DNA from: DASQHM01 sp035632095
Lineage (GTDB): Bacteria > Pseudomonadota > Alphaproteobacteria > Ferrovibrionales > Ferrovibrionaceae
DNA: 13,520 nucleotides
Reading direction: 5' to 3'
NCBI GenBank assembly: GCA_035632095.1
Contig: DASQHM010000210.1
Location: forward strand, 1 to 13,520
The notes below the pieces were generated by a model. That model had not been told where the DNA came from. It saw only the letters and a list, made by a program, of their open reading frames with translations, and searched no databases. Both the position numbers and the translations under genes were made by a program. Numbering within the stretch: position 1 is the stretch's first letter; the number at the start of each line of letters is the position of its first letter. Below, one piece after another: positions 1 through 6,294 of the stretch.

Positions 1-116
1 TGAAACGGCAACACCATCCACTACCGCGCGGCGTGTGTGTGACTCGTGTGTGGACCGCTTGCGAGCGACGTTCTTAATGCAATGATATTACTGATCTTCT
101 TGCGGCGCTCGAAGTA

Positions 117-209
117 TGGCGGAGGGAGGGGGATTCGAACCCCCGACAGCCCTTTACGGACTGTAACGGTTTAGCAAACCGCCGCCTTCAGCCACTCGGC
201 CACCCCTCC
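117..209 (-). tRNA. tRNA-Ser (anticodon GCT)
   Basis: The reverse strand folds as a class II tRNA with a long variable arm. The acceptor stem is GGAGGGG paired with TCCCTCC (one terminal G-T wobble), followed by discriminator G and an encoded CCA at 119-117. The D arm begins GCCGAG. The anticodon loop is TTTGCTAAA, giving anticodon GCT at 175-173, which reads AGC and AGU serine codons. The T arm has a perfect GGGGG/CCCCC stem around TTCGAAT. The large variable arm together with the GCT anticodon identifies a serine tRNA. It lies downstream of the Sel1-type gene on the same strand but has its own promoter. Confidence 0.97.
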
Positions 210-246
210 GCGCAGAGTGGGTGTCAACACGGCGTATGCGCCGCCC

Positions 247-275
247 GTTCTAAGGCGGCCCCCTGAGGCTGTCAA
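247..275 (-). promoter_or_regulatory. Sigma-70 type promoter for tRNA-Ser
   Basis: On the minus strand a perfect -35 box TTGACA (275-270) is separated by exactly 17 nt from TAGAAC (252-247), which matches the -10 consensus at four of six positions. Transcription would begin near 240, about 30 nt before the mature 5' end of tRNA-Ser at 209. That is the usual arrangement for a stable-RNA gene. A second TTGACA at 227-222 has no usable -10 before the tRNA. Confidence 0.7.
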
Positions 276-348
276 CGAACGGTTGGCTGACACGCTTGGC
301 CGAGCCCAATGTGCGGGCCTTGGCCTGCGGGATTTGGCGCGCCGAACC

Positions 349-627
349 TTAGCTGGCAGGGCGCCATTCGCGGGCGAGACGCTGGGCCTCAGCGATTTGG
401 CCCGGCGTCATGCAGGCAGCGATCTCCGCCCGCACTTCGCGCGCGCGGCTCGATCCGCGCATAGCCGCCAGATTGAGCCATTTGTGCGCAAGCACCAAGT
501 CTTGCGGCACGCCGTCGCCCACCGAGTGCGCGAGGCCAAGCTCAAACATATCGTCCGCCGCCGTGACGGCGGAACGGCCGGCCACTGGGGTTGAGGCAGC
601 ACCGTCCAGCATTCTCTCCAACTGCAT
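349..627 (-). CDS. Small Sel1-repeat (TPR-like) protein
   Basis: This encodes 92 residues. The core, about residues 25-75, reads MFELGLAHSVGDGVPQDLVL followed by AHKWLNLAAMRG, which is the alpha-alpha consensus of a Sel1-like repeat (ALY/FELGLxYxxGxGVxxDxxxAxKWxxLAAxxG). Such repeats are protein-interaction scaffolds; no enzymatic residues are seen. No signal peptide or membrane segment is visible, so it is probably cytoplasmic. I chose ATG 627 because GGAG (638-635) sits 7 nt upstream. The frame stays open further upstream to 849, but that part overlaps the YbaK gene and is basic, low-quality sequence. Similar single-Sel1 proteins of about 90 residues are common in Hyphomicrobiales; their role is unknown to me. 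It lies 127 bp downstream of the YbaK stop and is followed by tRNA-Ser. Confidence 0.82.
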   Translation of the reverse strand: MQLERMLDGAASTPVAGRSAVTAADDMFELGLAHSVGDGVPQDLVLAHKWLNLAAMRGSSRAREVRAEIAACMTPGQIAEAQRLAREWRPAS

Positions 628-682
628 GGCACGTCTCCGCTGTGAACCGCGCGAACCACCCGGACCGGAATTCCCCCAGATC

Positions 683-711
683 GAACTCAGATCCCGTTCG
701 CGCTGTGTCAA
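683..711 (-). promoter_or_regulatory. Possible promoter of the Sel1-type gene
   Basis: A perfect TTGACA hexamer lies on the minus strand at 711-706 in the gap upstream of the Sel1-type gene. At 17 nt spacing the -10 would be GAGTTC (688-683), a poor match, so only the -35 half is convincing. The inferred transcript start would leave a leader of roughly 50 nt before ATG 627. Confidence 0.28.
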
Positions 712-754
712 TCGTGGGGCGTTCGGCGTTAACATTCGGTATCGACGAGTTGCG

Positions 755-1243
755 CTATTCACCGATTTCTGTGGATAACGCGCCGCTAACCATTTCCAGC
801 TCGGAGACCGACGTCGGAAACACGCAATGCGGATGGCCTGCGGCCGCATAGACGGTCGTAAAACGCTTCAGGCTCGCATCGATGGCCGCGGGCAGCCTGG
901 CCGGATGGCCCAGCGGAGCGACGCCCCCAATGCTCTGTCCGGTCGCCTGGCGCACAAGTTCCGCATCGGCGCGCGTTACCGGCCCGTTAAGGCTAAGAGC
1001 CCGGGCGAGCGCCATGGTGTTGCAGCGCCGGTCGCCGGCGACCAAGGCCAGCACTGCCCTGCCCTCCACGGCAAAAACCAGGGTTTTGACGATGGCGCCG
1101 AGTTCGCAGCCGAGCGCCCGCGCCGCGTCTTCCGCCGTCCGGGCGGTCTGCGCCAAGGCAATGACCCGGCCCTTGGACCCGGCCGCAATCAACGCTGCCT
1201 GGACGCGCGCGACCGCGGGACGCGCCAGCAAATCCTCGCTCAA
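755..1243 (-). CDS. ybaK: YbaK/EbsC-family aminoacyl-tRNA deacylase
   Basis: This is a 162-residue protein, the usual length for a free-standing YbaK/ProX editing domain. These enzymes hydrolyse mischarged tRNAs in trans, classically Cys-tRNA(Pro). Visible family features are the invariant lysine K53 in AIVKTLVF, the LALVAGDRR strand at 65-73, the GGVAPLGHP loop at 106-114 and the AAGHPHCVFP segment at 134-143. The start is TTG 1243, whose last two bases lie in the TGA stop of the upstream glutathione transferase (TTGA overlap). No ATG or GTG gives a full domain, and the frame further upstream is only the shadow of the transferase gene. This suggests translational coupling. Exact tRNA specificity (Cys-Pro, Ala-Pro or other) cannot be read from sequence alone. 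Confidence 0.9.
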   Translation of the reverse strand: MSEDLLARPAVARVQAALIAAGSKGRVIALAQTARTAEDAARALGCELGAIVKTLVFAVEGRAVLALVAGDRRCNTMALARALSLNGPVTRADAELVRQATGQSIGGVAPLGHPARLPAAIDASLKRFTTVYAAAGHPHCVFPTSVSELEMVSGALSTEIGE

Positions 1244-1857
1244 GGCACCGCGAAACCGCGCTTTACCGCCGGGCGCGCGCCGATGGCGTCGTACCAGCGT
1301 TTCAGATGGGGAAAGTCCTCGAGCTTCTGGCCCTGCCATTCGTGCCGCGCGATCCAGGGATAACTCGCGATGTCGGCAATCGAGTATTCGCCGGCCAGAT
1401 AGGGCGTATCGGCGAGGCGGCGGTTCATCACGCCGTAGAGCCGCGCGGTTTCGTCGGTGTAGCGCTTGATGGCATAGGGAAGTTGCTCGGGCGCGAAACG
1501 GCGGAAATGATGCGCCTGGCCGAGCATTGGCCCGAGCCCGCCCATCTGGAACATGAGCCATTGCAGGCAGTCGTAGCGGCCGCGTGGTCCGGGCGGAATG
1601 AGCTTGCCGGTCTTGTCGGCGAGATAGACCAGGATGGCGCCGCTCTCGAACAGCGAATACGGGCCGCCGCCCCACGGCGGCTCCTGGTCGACGATGGCGG
1701 GAATTTTGTTGTTCGGGCTGATCTTCAGGAAGTCCGGCGCGAATTGCTCGTTCTTCGAAATATTGATGGGGAACACCTGATACGTCAGGCCGAGTTCTTC
1801 GAGCGCTATGGAAATCTTGCGGCCGTTGGGCGTGCTCCATGTGTAGAGATCGATCAC
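1240..1857 (-). CDS. Nu-class glutathione S-transferase (YfcG/YghU-like), copy 1
   Basis: This encodes 205 residues. The N-terminal thioredoxin-like domain begins IDLYTWSTPNGRK, with T9 and N11 in the TPNG motif that YfcG-type enzymes use in place of a catalytic Tyr/Ser/Cys. It continues with KISPNNKIPAIVD (cis-Pro P53) and FESGAI (70-75), which bind glutathione. The all-helical C-terminal domain contains QMGGLGPMLGQAHHF, YSIADIASYPW and LEDFPHLKRW. YfcG relatives act as disulfide-bond reductases and some nu-class enzymes as glutathione lyases; the substrate here is unknown. GTG 1857 is preferred because GGGAGG (1872-1867) lies 9 nt upstream and translation then begins directly at the family N terminus. 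An in-frame TTG at 1878 overlaps the previous stop but would translate through the SD. The gene sits between the PLP enzyme and ybaK in one apparent operon. Confidence 0.93.
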   Translation of the reverse strand: MIDLYTWSTPNGRKISIALEELGLTYQVFPINISKNEQFAPDFLKISPNNKIPAIVDQEPPWGGGPYSLFESGAILVYLADKTGKLIPPGPRGRYDCLQWLMFQMGGLGPMLGQAHHFRRFAPEQLPYAIKRYTDETARLYGVMNRRLADTPYLAGEYSIADIASYPWIARHEWQGQKLEDFPHLKRWYDAIGARPAVKRGFAVP

Positions 1858-1866
1858 GATGCCGTT

Positions 1867-1872
1867 CCTCCC
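1867..1872 (-). promoter_or_regulatory. Ribosome binding site deciding the GTG start of GST copy 1
   Basis: GGGAGG on the minus strand lies 9 nt before GTG 1857 and 17-22 nt after nothing but the end of the PLP-enzyme gene. It lies downstream of the alternative in-frame TTG at 1878, so it favours the GTG start. Confidence 0.7.
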
Positions 1873-1874
1873 TT

Positions 1875-3029
1875 TCAAACCACCGCCGCCGACAGGGCTT
1901 GGTCCATGTCGGCGATCAAATCCTCGGGCGCTTCCAAGCCGATCGACAGCCGCAGCAAATCGGGCGGCACCGGGCTCGTCGGCCCTTCGATGGATGCGCG
2001 ATGCTCAACCAGGCTTTCGACGCCACCGAGCGACGTCGCGCGCTTGAAGACCTTGAGCGCCGCCGCCGTGCGCATGGCCGCCGCCTCGCCGCCCTTGACG
2101 CGGATCGAGATCATGCCGCCGAAGCCGCCCTGCATTTGCCGCGTGGCAACGGCATGGCCGGGATCTTCCTGCAATCCGGGATAAAGCACGGCAACGAGCC
2201 TGCCGTCGCCGGCGAAGTGCCGCGCGAAGCGAAGCGCCGCGTCGCTCGCGGCATGCACGCGCACGTAAAGCGTCCGCATGCCGCGCAACAGCAACCACGC
2301 TTCCACCGGTCCCAAAATCGCGCCGTTGGCGCTCCGCACGTAGCGGATGCGGCGCCACCACGCGTCGTCCTTGGCGGCGATCAGCGCGCCCGCCACCACG
2401 TCCGAATGGCCGTTGAGATACTTGGTCGCCGAGTGCATCACCAGATCGGCGCCGTGCTCGATCGGTCGCGTCAGCACCGGCGTCGCCACGGTGGAATCGA
2501 CGGCCAGCCGCGCGCCGGCTTCGTGCGCGATCGCCGTCGCGGCGGCAATGTCCGTCACCGCCCACGTGGGATTGGCGGGCGTTTCGAGCCACACCAGTTT
2601 GCTCGCGCCCGGCCGCAGCTTCTTCCGCAGATCGGCCAGATCGGCATTGTCGAAGAAGTCGACGGCGAGGCCCCACCCGGTCGCATATTCCAGCAGCCAC
2701 TTGCGAAGCGCCCAGTACATCACCTTCGGCGCCAGCACATGATCGCCGGGCGCGAGCGCCAGAAACGCCGCCGTCGCCGCCGCCATGCCGGAGGCGAACA
2801 GCAGCGCGTGCTGCCCGCCTTCGAGCGTCGCAAGCAGCGCCTCCGCCTGGTCGAAACTCGGGTTCTGATCCCGCGCGTAACTGCGCCCGAGCGGGTAGCT
2901 GCCGTCGGCCGCGCGTTCGTATGTGGTGGAGAGATGGATCGGCGGAACCACGCCGGCGAACGCCGGCTCGATCCAGCCGAGCGCCTGGGCCGCCAGCGTC
3001 TCTGGCCGCTGCTTGGGTTTCTCGCTCAT
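1875..3029 (-). CDS. PLP-dependent Cys/Met-metabolism enzyme (cystathionine gamma-synthase family)
   Basis: This encodes 384 residues, the normal length for the fold-type I gamma-subfamily that includes cystathionine gamma-synthase, cystathionine beta-/gamma-lyase and O-acylhomoserine sulfhydrylase. Visible features are the neighbouring-subunit phosphate-binding pair Y51 and R53 (YARDQNPS), the ASGM phosphate loop (79-82), the cofactor aspartate D178 in LAVDST, and the Schiff-base lysine K203 in HSATKYLNGHSDVVAG. Y105 aligns with the tyrosine that stacks on PLP, but the usual YGG(T/S) motif is replaced by YWALRKW. The family and cofactor are secure; whether it makes cystathionine, cleaves a C-S bond or acts on another thiol compound is not. 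It starts at ATG 3029 with a weak upstream SD and is flanked on both sides by glutathione transferase paralogues, which hints at sulfur-conjugate chemistry. Confidence 0.92.
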   Translation of the reverse strand: MSEKPKQRPETLAAQALGWIEPAFAGVVPPIHLSTTYERAADGSYPLGRSYARDQNPSFDQAEALLATLEGGQHALLFASGMAAATAAFLALAPGDHVLAPKVMYWALRKWLLEYATGWGLAVDFFDNADLADLRKKLRPGASKLVWLETPANPTWAVTDIAAATAIAHEAGARLAVDSTVATPVLTRPIEHGADLVMHSATKYLNGHSDVVAGALIAAKDDAWWRRIRYVRSANGAILGPVEAWLLLRGMRTLYVRVHAASDAALRFARHFAGDGRLVAVLYPGLQEDPGHAVATRQMQGGFGGMISIRVKGGEAAAMRTAAALKVFKRATSLGGVESLVEHRASIEGPTSPVPPDLLRLSIGLEAPEDLIADMDQALSAAVV

Positions 3030-3059
3030 GCGGGCTCGACTCTATACGGGAACGGCGGC

Positions 3060-3093
3060 GGCCGGAGCGGCGAAGACGAGCGCCGCCCCGGCC
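3060..3093 (-). other. GC-rich intergenic hairpin between GST copy 2 and the PLP enzyme
   Basis: Arms 3060-3072 (GGCCGGAGCGGCG) and 3081-3093 pair at 12 of 13 positions around an 8-nt loop, inside the 77-bp gap between the two genes. No T-run follows on either strand, so a classical intrinsic terminator is not supported. It could be an RNA stability or partial-attenuation structure within the operon. Confidence 0.45.
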
Positions 3094-3106
3094 TCGTCCG
3101 TATCGA

Positions 3107-3808
3107 TCAAGCGCGGCGCACGTTCGCCGCCGTCTGACCGAACAGGATCTTCTTGGCTTCCGCGTCCATGGTGGGTTGACGCAGTTCCTTGCCGACCGAC
3201 AGCGCTTTTTGCACGGCCGGCCGCGCGCGCATGGTTTCGAACCAGCGCTTCAGGTTCGGGAAATCCTCCAGCTTCTGGCCCTGGCGTTCGTATGGGACCA
3301 CCCACGGATAGCTCGCCATGTCGGCAATCGAATAGTCGCCGGCGATGAACTTGCCGGTCTTGCCGAGCTGCACGTCGAGCACGCCGTAGAGCCGGTTAGT
3401 CTCCTTGACGTAGCGGTCGATGGCATAGGGCAGCTTGTCGGGCGCGTAGTTGGAGAAATGGTGGTTCTGTCCGGCCATGGGCCCGAGGCCGCCCATCTGC
3501 CACATCACCCATTCGATGACGTTGAACCGGCCGCGCAGGTCCTTCGGCAGGAACTTGCCGGTCTTCTCCCCCAGATAAATCAGGATCGCGCCACTCTCGA
3601 ACACGGAAACCGGCGGGCCGCCGCCCGGCGGATCGTGATCCACGATGGCGGGCATGCGATTGTTCGGGCTGATCCGCAGAAATTCCGGCTTGAACTGCTC
3701 GCCGCGGCCGATGTTCACCGGCTTGACCGTGTACGGCAGGCCGCATTCCTCCAGCATGATGGTGATTTTCCAGCCGTTCGGTGTCGGCCAGTAGTGCAAG
3801 TCGATCAT
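3107..3808 (-). CDS. Nu-class glutathione S-transferase (YfcG/YghU-like), copy 2
   Basis: This encodes 233 residues. It is a clear paralogue of the transferase at 1240-1857, sharing TPNG (9-12), ISPNN..PAIVD, FESGAI (70-75), QMGGLGPM, LPYAI.RY, YSIAD and GQKLEDFP. It carries the YfcG/YghU hallmark T9 and N11. It is about 28 residues longer at the C terminus, with a tail ending in DAEAKKILFG and TAANVRRA. Many alphaproteobacterial YghU-like proteins have such a tail. ATG 3808 is chosen because AAGGAAGG (3824-3817) is 8 nt upstream and the protein then begins MIDLHYW, as the family does. The frame remains open upstream to 3955, but that extension has no family similarity. It is the first gene of the leftward unit. 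The expected activity is glutathione-dependent disulfide reduction or conjugate processing in the cytoplasm; the true substrate is unknown. Confidence 0.94.
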   Translation of the reverse strand: MIDLHYWPTPNGWKITIMLEECGLPYTVKPVNIGRGEQFKPEFLRISPNNRMPAIVDHDPPGGGPPVSVFESGAILIYLGEKTGKFLPKDLRGRFNVIEWVMWQMGGLGPMAGQNHHFSNYAPDKLPYAIDRYVKETNRLYGVLDVQLGKTGKFIAGDYSIADMASYPWVVPYERQGQKLEDFPNLKRWFETMRARPAVQKALSVGKELRQPTMDAEAKKILFGQTAANVRRA

Positions 3809-4068
3809 CGCAATGCCCTTCCTTGAGTCCCTGTTCTCGACAATTCGGCCGCCATCCTTGACCATGCGCCCATGCGCGGCAAGGCCCGCACGGCGACAGT
3901 CACAACGCAGCATGAAGGTTTGAGATAGCGCGTCGTCTGGCCGCGCCAAATCCAAACCGGCGACGGCCGCTCGATCCGCCCGGGCCCTGCCTGATGCATC
4001 GCTTTGTGAATGCTCCGTAATGAACTGATATCCCTATTCTATTCCTGTCCGGAATTTTGCGTGCAGCT

Positions 4069-4998
4069 ATGATCGTGGTGTTCGGCTCCATCAATCTGGA
4101 TCTGATCCTGGCCGTGCCGGAGCTGCCGCGGCCCGGGCAGACGGTCCTCGGCGAAAGCTATTTCCTCGCGCCCGGCGGCAAAGGCGCGAACCAGGCTTTG
4201 GCCGCGGCGCGCGACGGCGCGCAAGTGGCGATGATCGGTTCGGTCGGTCGCGACAGCTTCGCCGAGCTCGCCCTTGCAGACCTTTCGCGCGAGGGAGTCG
4301 ATCTTCGGCACTTGCGGCACAGCGATTTGGCGACGGGCTGCGCTGCCGTCACGGTGGCGCGCAACGGCGAGAACCAGATCGCCGTTGCCTTGGGCGCCAA
4401 CCTCGCCGCAACTGGCGAACAAATTCCGCAAGCGCTGCTCACTCCGGCCACGACCCTGGTGCTTCAGATGGAAGTAACCCCTCGCGAGACCGCGAGCGCC
4501 ATTCGACGGGCCAGGGACGCGTGCGCTCGCACCGTGTTGAACTATGCGCCCGCCGAGGATCCGAAGGCCTTGCCGCAAGACGTGCTGGCGCTGGTCGATG
4601 TACTGGTGCTCAACGAAATCGAAGCGGCCGGCATCTCCGTCGCATATGGAATCCCGGTCACCGACGCGCCGAAAATGGCGACGTCGCTGGCGGCAAAATT
4701 CGGCGCAACGATCGTCATAACGCTCGGCGGCGACGGCGCGATTGCCGCCGCGACCGATCAAGCATGGCGCGTCGCCGCCTTGCCGATCACGGCCGTCGAT
4801 ACCACCGGCGCCGGCGACGCCTTCGTCGGGGGGCGGGCGGCGGCGCGCGAGGGAGGCGCCGCGCTGCCGGCAGCGTTGCACCGGGCGAGCGCCGCGGCCG
4901 GACTTGCCTGCCTCGTCCGGGGCGCGCAACCGAGTTTGCCGCATCGCACCGAGATCGAGCGCGCCTTGCAGGGCTTGGCTCCGCCCGAGGTTCTGTAG
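4069..4998 (+). CDS. rbsK: Ribokinase-type PfkB carbohydrate kinase
   Basis: This encodes 309 residues, the standard ribokinase length. The N terminus IVVFGSINLDLI gives the Asn-Asp pair that contacts the sugar. GGKGANQ (36-42) is the first PfkB signature and covers the sugar. The second signature, DTTGAGDAF (244-252), supplies the anion hole and catalytic base D250. The reaction is ATP-dependent 5-phosphorylation of ribose, or of a similar pentose or nucleoside, in the cytoplasm. ATG 4069 is preferred over an in-frame TTG at 4057 because the family begins directly at the first beta strand. The SD is weak (GGAA at 4051-4054, 14 nt away). No ribose transporter or LacI regulator is adjacent, so the sugar is inferred from the family only. 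It is divergent from GST copy 2; a weak TTGTGA (4004-4009) could be a -35 box. Confidence 0.9.
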   Translation: MIVVFGSINLDLILAVPELPRPGQTVLGESYFLAPGGKGANQALAAARDGAQVAMIGSVGRDSFAELALADLSREGVDLRHLRHSDLATGCAAVTVARNGENQIAVALGANLAATGEQIPQALLTPATTLVLQMEVTPRETASAIRRARDACARTVLNYAPAEDPKALPQDVLALVDVLVLNEIEAAGISVAYGIPVTDAPKMATSLAAKFGATIVITLGGDGAIAAATDQAWRVAALPITAVDTTGAGDAFVGGRAAAREGGAALPAALHRASAAAGLACLVRGAQPSLPHRTEIERALQGLAPPEVL

Positions 4999-5000
4999 CC

Positions 5001-5022
5001 CGCATCACAGCTGCGTGATGCG
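5001..5022 (+). terminator. Stem-loop just after the ribokinase stop
   Basis: Two bases after the TAG stop, CGCATCAC (5001-5008) pairs perfectly with GTGATGCG (5015-5022) around a 6-nt loop. Its position suggests transcript end formation or 3' protection. It lacks a T-run, so intrinsic termination is uncertain. Confidence 0.4.
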
Positions 5023-5170
5023 CAGCCCAATCGCCGGTTCCGCGCAAATCCACTTTTCCCGTGCCCGCGTAGATGAGGATGGCCGCTACGGCTGGCGTGG
5101 CCCTGGGACGCGGATGAAGCTGCGCCCCCGGCATCGTCCCGCCCCCGGGGCCCGTACGGACATCACACTC

Positions 5171-5176
5171 AGGGAG
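5171..5176 (+). promoter_or_regulatory. Ribosome binding site deciding the start of the ferritin-like gene
   Basis: AGGGAG lies 8 nt before ATG 5185. An in-frame GTG at 5176 overlaps this SD and therefore cannot use it, which fixes the ATG as the start. Confidence 0.7.
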
Positions 5177-5184
5177 TGAACACT

Positions 5185-5754
5185 ATGGCCAAAATCGATC
5201 TGATTATTCCGGAGCGGCGCGCGTTCATGGGCAAGGCGGGTGCGCTGACACTGTCCGCCGCCGCCATCGCGCTGCTGTCCGGCAATGAAGCGCTCGCCCA
5301 GGGCAAGATGGCGACGCAGCACGACATCGACATTCTGAACACGGCGCTTGGCGCCGAGCATCAAGCCATCGCCGCCTATCAAGTGGGCGCCGAAAGCGGC
5401 CTGCTGACCAAGCCGGTGCTCGGCGTGGCCGTGAAGTTCCAGAGCGATCACAAGGAACACGCCCAACTGCTCGATTCGACCATCAAGAAGCTCGGCGGCA
5501 GCCCGGCCATGGCGATGAAGCCGGCCGACTACAAATTCCCGACGAGCCAGCTTAAGTCGGAAAAGGACGTGCTGAAGTTCGCGGCAGGCCTGGAGAAAGG
5601 CGCCGTCAGCGCCTATCTCGGCGCCGTGCCTCTCTTCGGCAACAAGGATCTGGCGAAGGCCGCCGCCAGCATCCTAGGCAACGAAGCGATGCATTGGGCG
5701 CTCCTGCTCAACGCGCTCGGCGAGCCGGCCGATCCGGTCGCCTTCGTTTCCTGA
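5185..5754 (+). CDS. Tat-exported ferritin-like domain protein
   Basis: This encodes 189 residues. The N terminus has a twin-arginine signal: PERRAFMGKAG (RR at 11-12), a hydrophobic stretch to about residue 33, and a likely cleavage after ALA (36-38). The mature part is a four-helix ferritin-like domain (Ferritin_2/DUF4439-like). Candidate metal ligands, one set per helix, are E58 with H59 (GAEHQ), D88/H89/E91/H92 (SDHKEH), E137 (GLEKG) and the ExxH pair E167/H170 (NEAMHW). This is a carboxylate/histidine pattern consistent with a di-iron site. Tat export suggests cofactor loading and folding in the cytoplasm before transport. Its function in periplasmic iron handling or peroxide defence is inferred; no enzyme activity can be named. 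A cytochrome c gene follows 85 bp downstream on the same strand. Confidence 0.88.
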   Translation: MAKIDLIIPERRAFMGKAGALTLSAAAIALLSGNEALAQGKMATQHDIDILNTALGAEHQAIAAYQVGAESGLLTKPVLGVAVKFQSDHKEHAQLLDSTIKKLGGSPAMAMKPADYKFPTSQLKSEKDVLKFAAGLEKGAVSAYLGAVPLFGNKDLAKAAASILGNEAMHWALLLNALGEPADPVAFVS

Positions 5755-5761
5755 CACTGGC

Positions 5762-5820
5762 GCGGTCCGGCCGGGTACTTCGTCCCCCGCCACCCCGGCG
5801 CCGGCCGGACCGCTCTCTTT
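5762..5820 (+). terminator. Perfect 13-bp inverted repeat between ferritin-like and cytochrome genes
   Basis: GCGGTCCGGCCGG (5762-5774) and its exact reverse complement (5801-5813) flank a 26-nt loop, followed by TCTCTTT (5814-5820). The stem and pyrimidine tail resemble an intrinsic terminator or attenuator placed 7 nt after the ferritin-like stop. The long loop is atypical. It may lower but not abolish expression of the downstream cytochrome gene. Confidence 0.55.
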
Positions 5821-5839
5821 CGATCCGGGAAGGTCACGC

Positions 5840-6271
5840 ATGTCGCAACTGTTGCGGATTGCGCTGGCGTTGGCACTTATGCAAATCGCCGCGCCGCGCG
5901 CGAGTTTCGCCGCCGATGCGCCGCCCACGGGCGATGCGGAGCGCGGCAAGGAGATCTATGCGCAATGCATGTATTGCCACGCCATCGACCAGAACCGCGT
6001 CGGCCCTATGCACAAGGGGCTGTTCGGCCGCAAAGCCGGCTCCGTTCCCGGCTTCAACTACTCGACGGCGATGAAGAAGGCCGGCGAGAAAGGTCTGGTT
6101 TGGTCGCCGCAAACCCTCGACGCCTACATCACCAACCCGCAGAAGGTGGTGCCCGGCAATCGCATGCCGTTCGGCGGGCTATCGGATGCGCAGCAGCGCG
6201 CCGACCTGATCGCCTATCTGAAGGAGGCAACAGCGCCGGACCAGAAGACCGGCGAAGCCCCGGCGAAGTGA
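5840..6271 (+). CDS. Periplasmic class I cytochrome c
   Basis: This encodes 143 residues. The signal peptide is MSQLLRIALALALMQIAAPR, with cleavage after SFA (about residue 24). One heme c attachment site CMYCH (43-47) gives the covalent cysteines C43 and C46 and the proximal ligand H47; M109 in NRMPF is the likely distal ligand. The fold and motifs (GxxLFGRKAGS, GFNYSTAMKK, W88SP, YITNPQKVVPGNRMPF, LIAYLKE) are those of cytochrome c2/c550-like electron carriers. GGGAAGG (5827-5833) lies 6 nt before ATG 5840. It sits directly downstream of the Tat ferritin-like gene, so it may exchange electrons with that protein; this is inference from neighbourhood only. A terminator-like hairpin between the two genes argues for partly separate expression. 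Confidence 0.93.
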   Translation: MSQLLRIALALALMQIAAPRASFAADAPPTGDAERGKEIYAQCMYCHAIDQNRVGPMHKGLFGRKAGSVPGFNYSTAMKKAGEKGLVWSPQTLDAYITNPQKVVPGNRMPFGGLSDAQQRADLIAYLKEATAPDQKTGEAPAK

Positions 6272-6294
6272 GTATCGCGTCTCAATCTATTACT

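Noticed and set aside
1..116. GT-rich stretch and short open frames at the left edge
   Set aside because: The frames are shorter than 30 codons, show no SD or family features, and the region carries no recognisable terminator.
222..227. Second TTGACA in front of tRNA-Ser
   Set aside because: Its -10 element would fall inside the mature tRNA; the copy at 275-270 has a proper -10.
1244..1840. Upstream extension of the YbaK frame
   Set aside because: It lies entirely inside GST copy 1 in another frame, with basic shadow-like composition. The YbaK domain is complete from TTG 1243.
1839..3137. 432-codon open frame on the plus strand opposite the PLP enzyme
   Set aside because: It is very rich in Arg, His, Gly and Ala with no domain motif, and it is antisense to a gene with complete catalytic residues. 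This is a GC-bias shadow.
3809..3955. 49-codon N-terminal extension of GST copy 2
   Set aside because: It has no similarity to the GST fold, and a good SD (AAGGAAGG) precedes ATG 3808, where the family begins.
4057..4068. TTG 4057 as the ribokinase start
   Set aside because: It adds only RAA before the family N terminus and has an SD only 2 nt away, which is too close. ATG 4069 is preferred.
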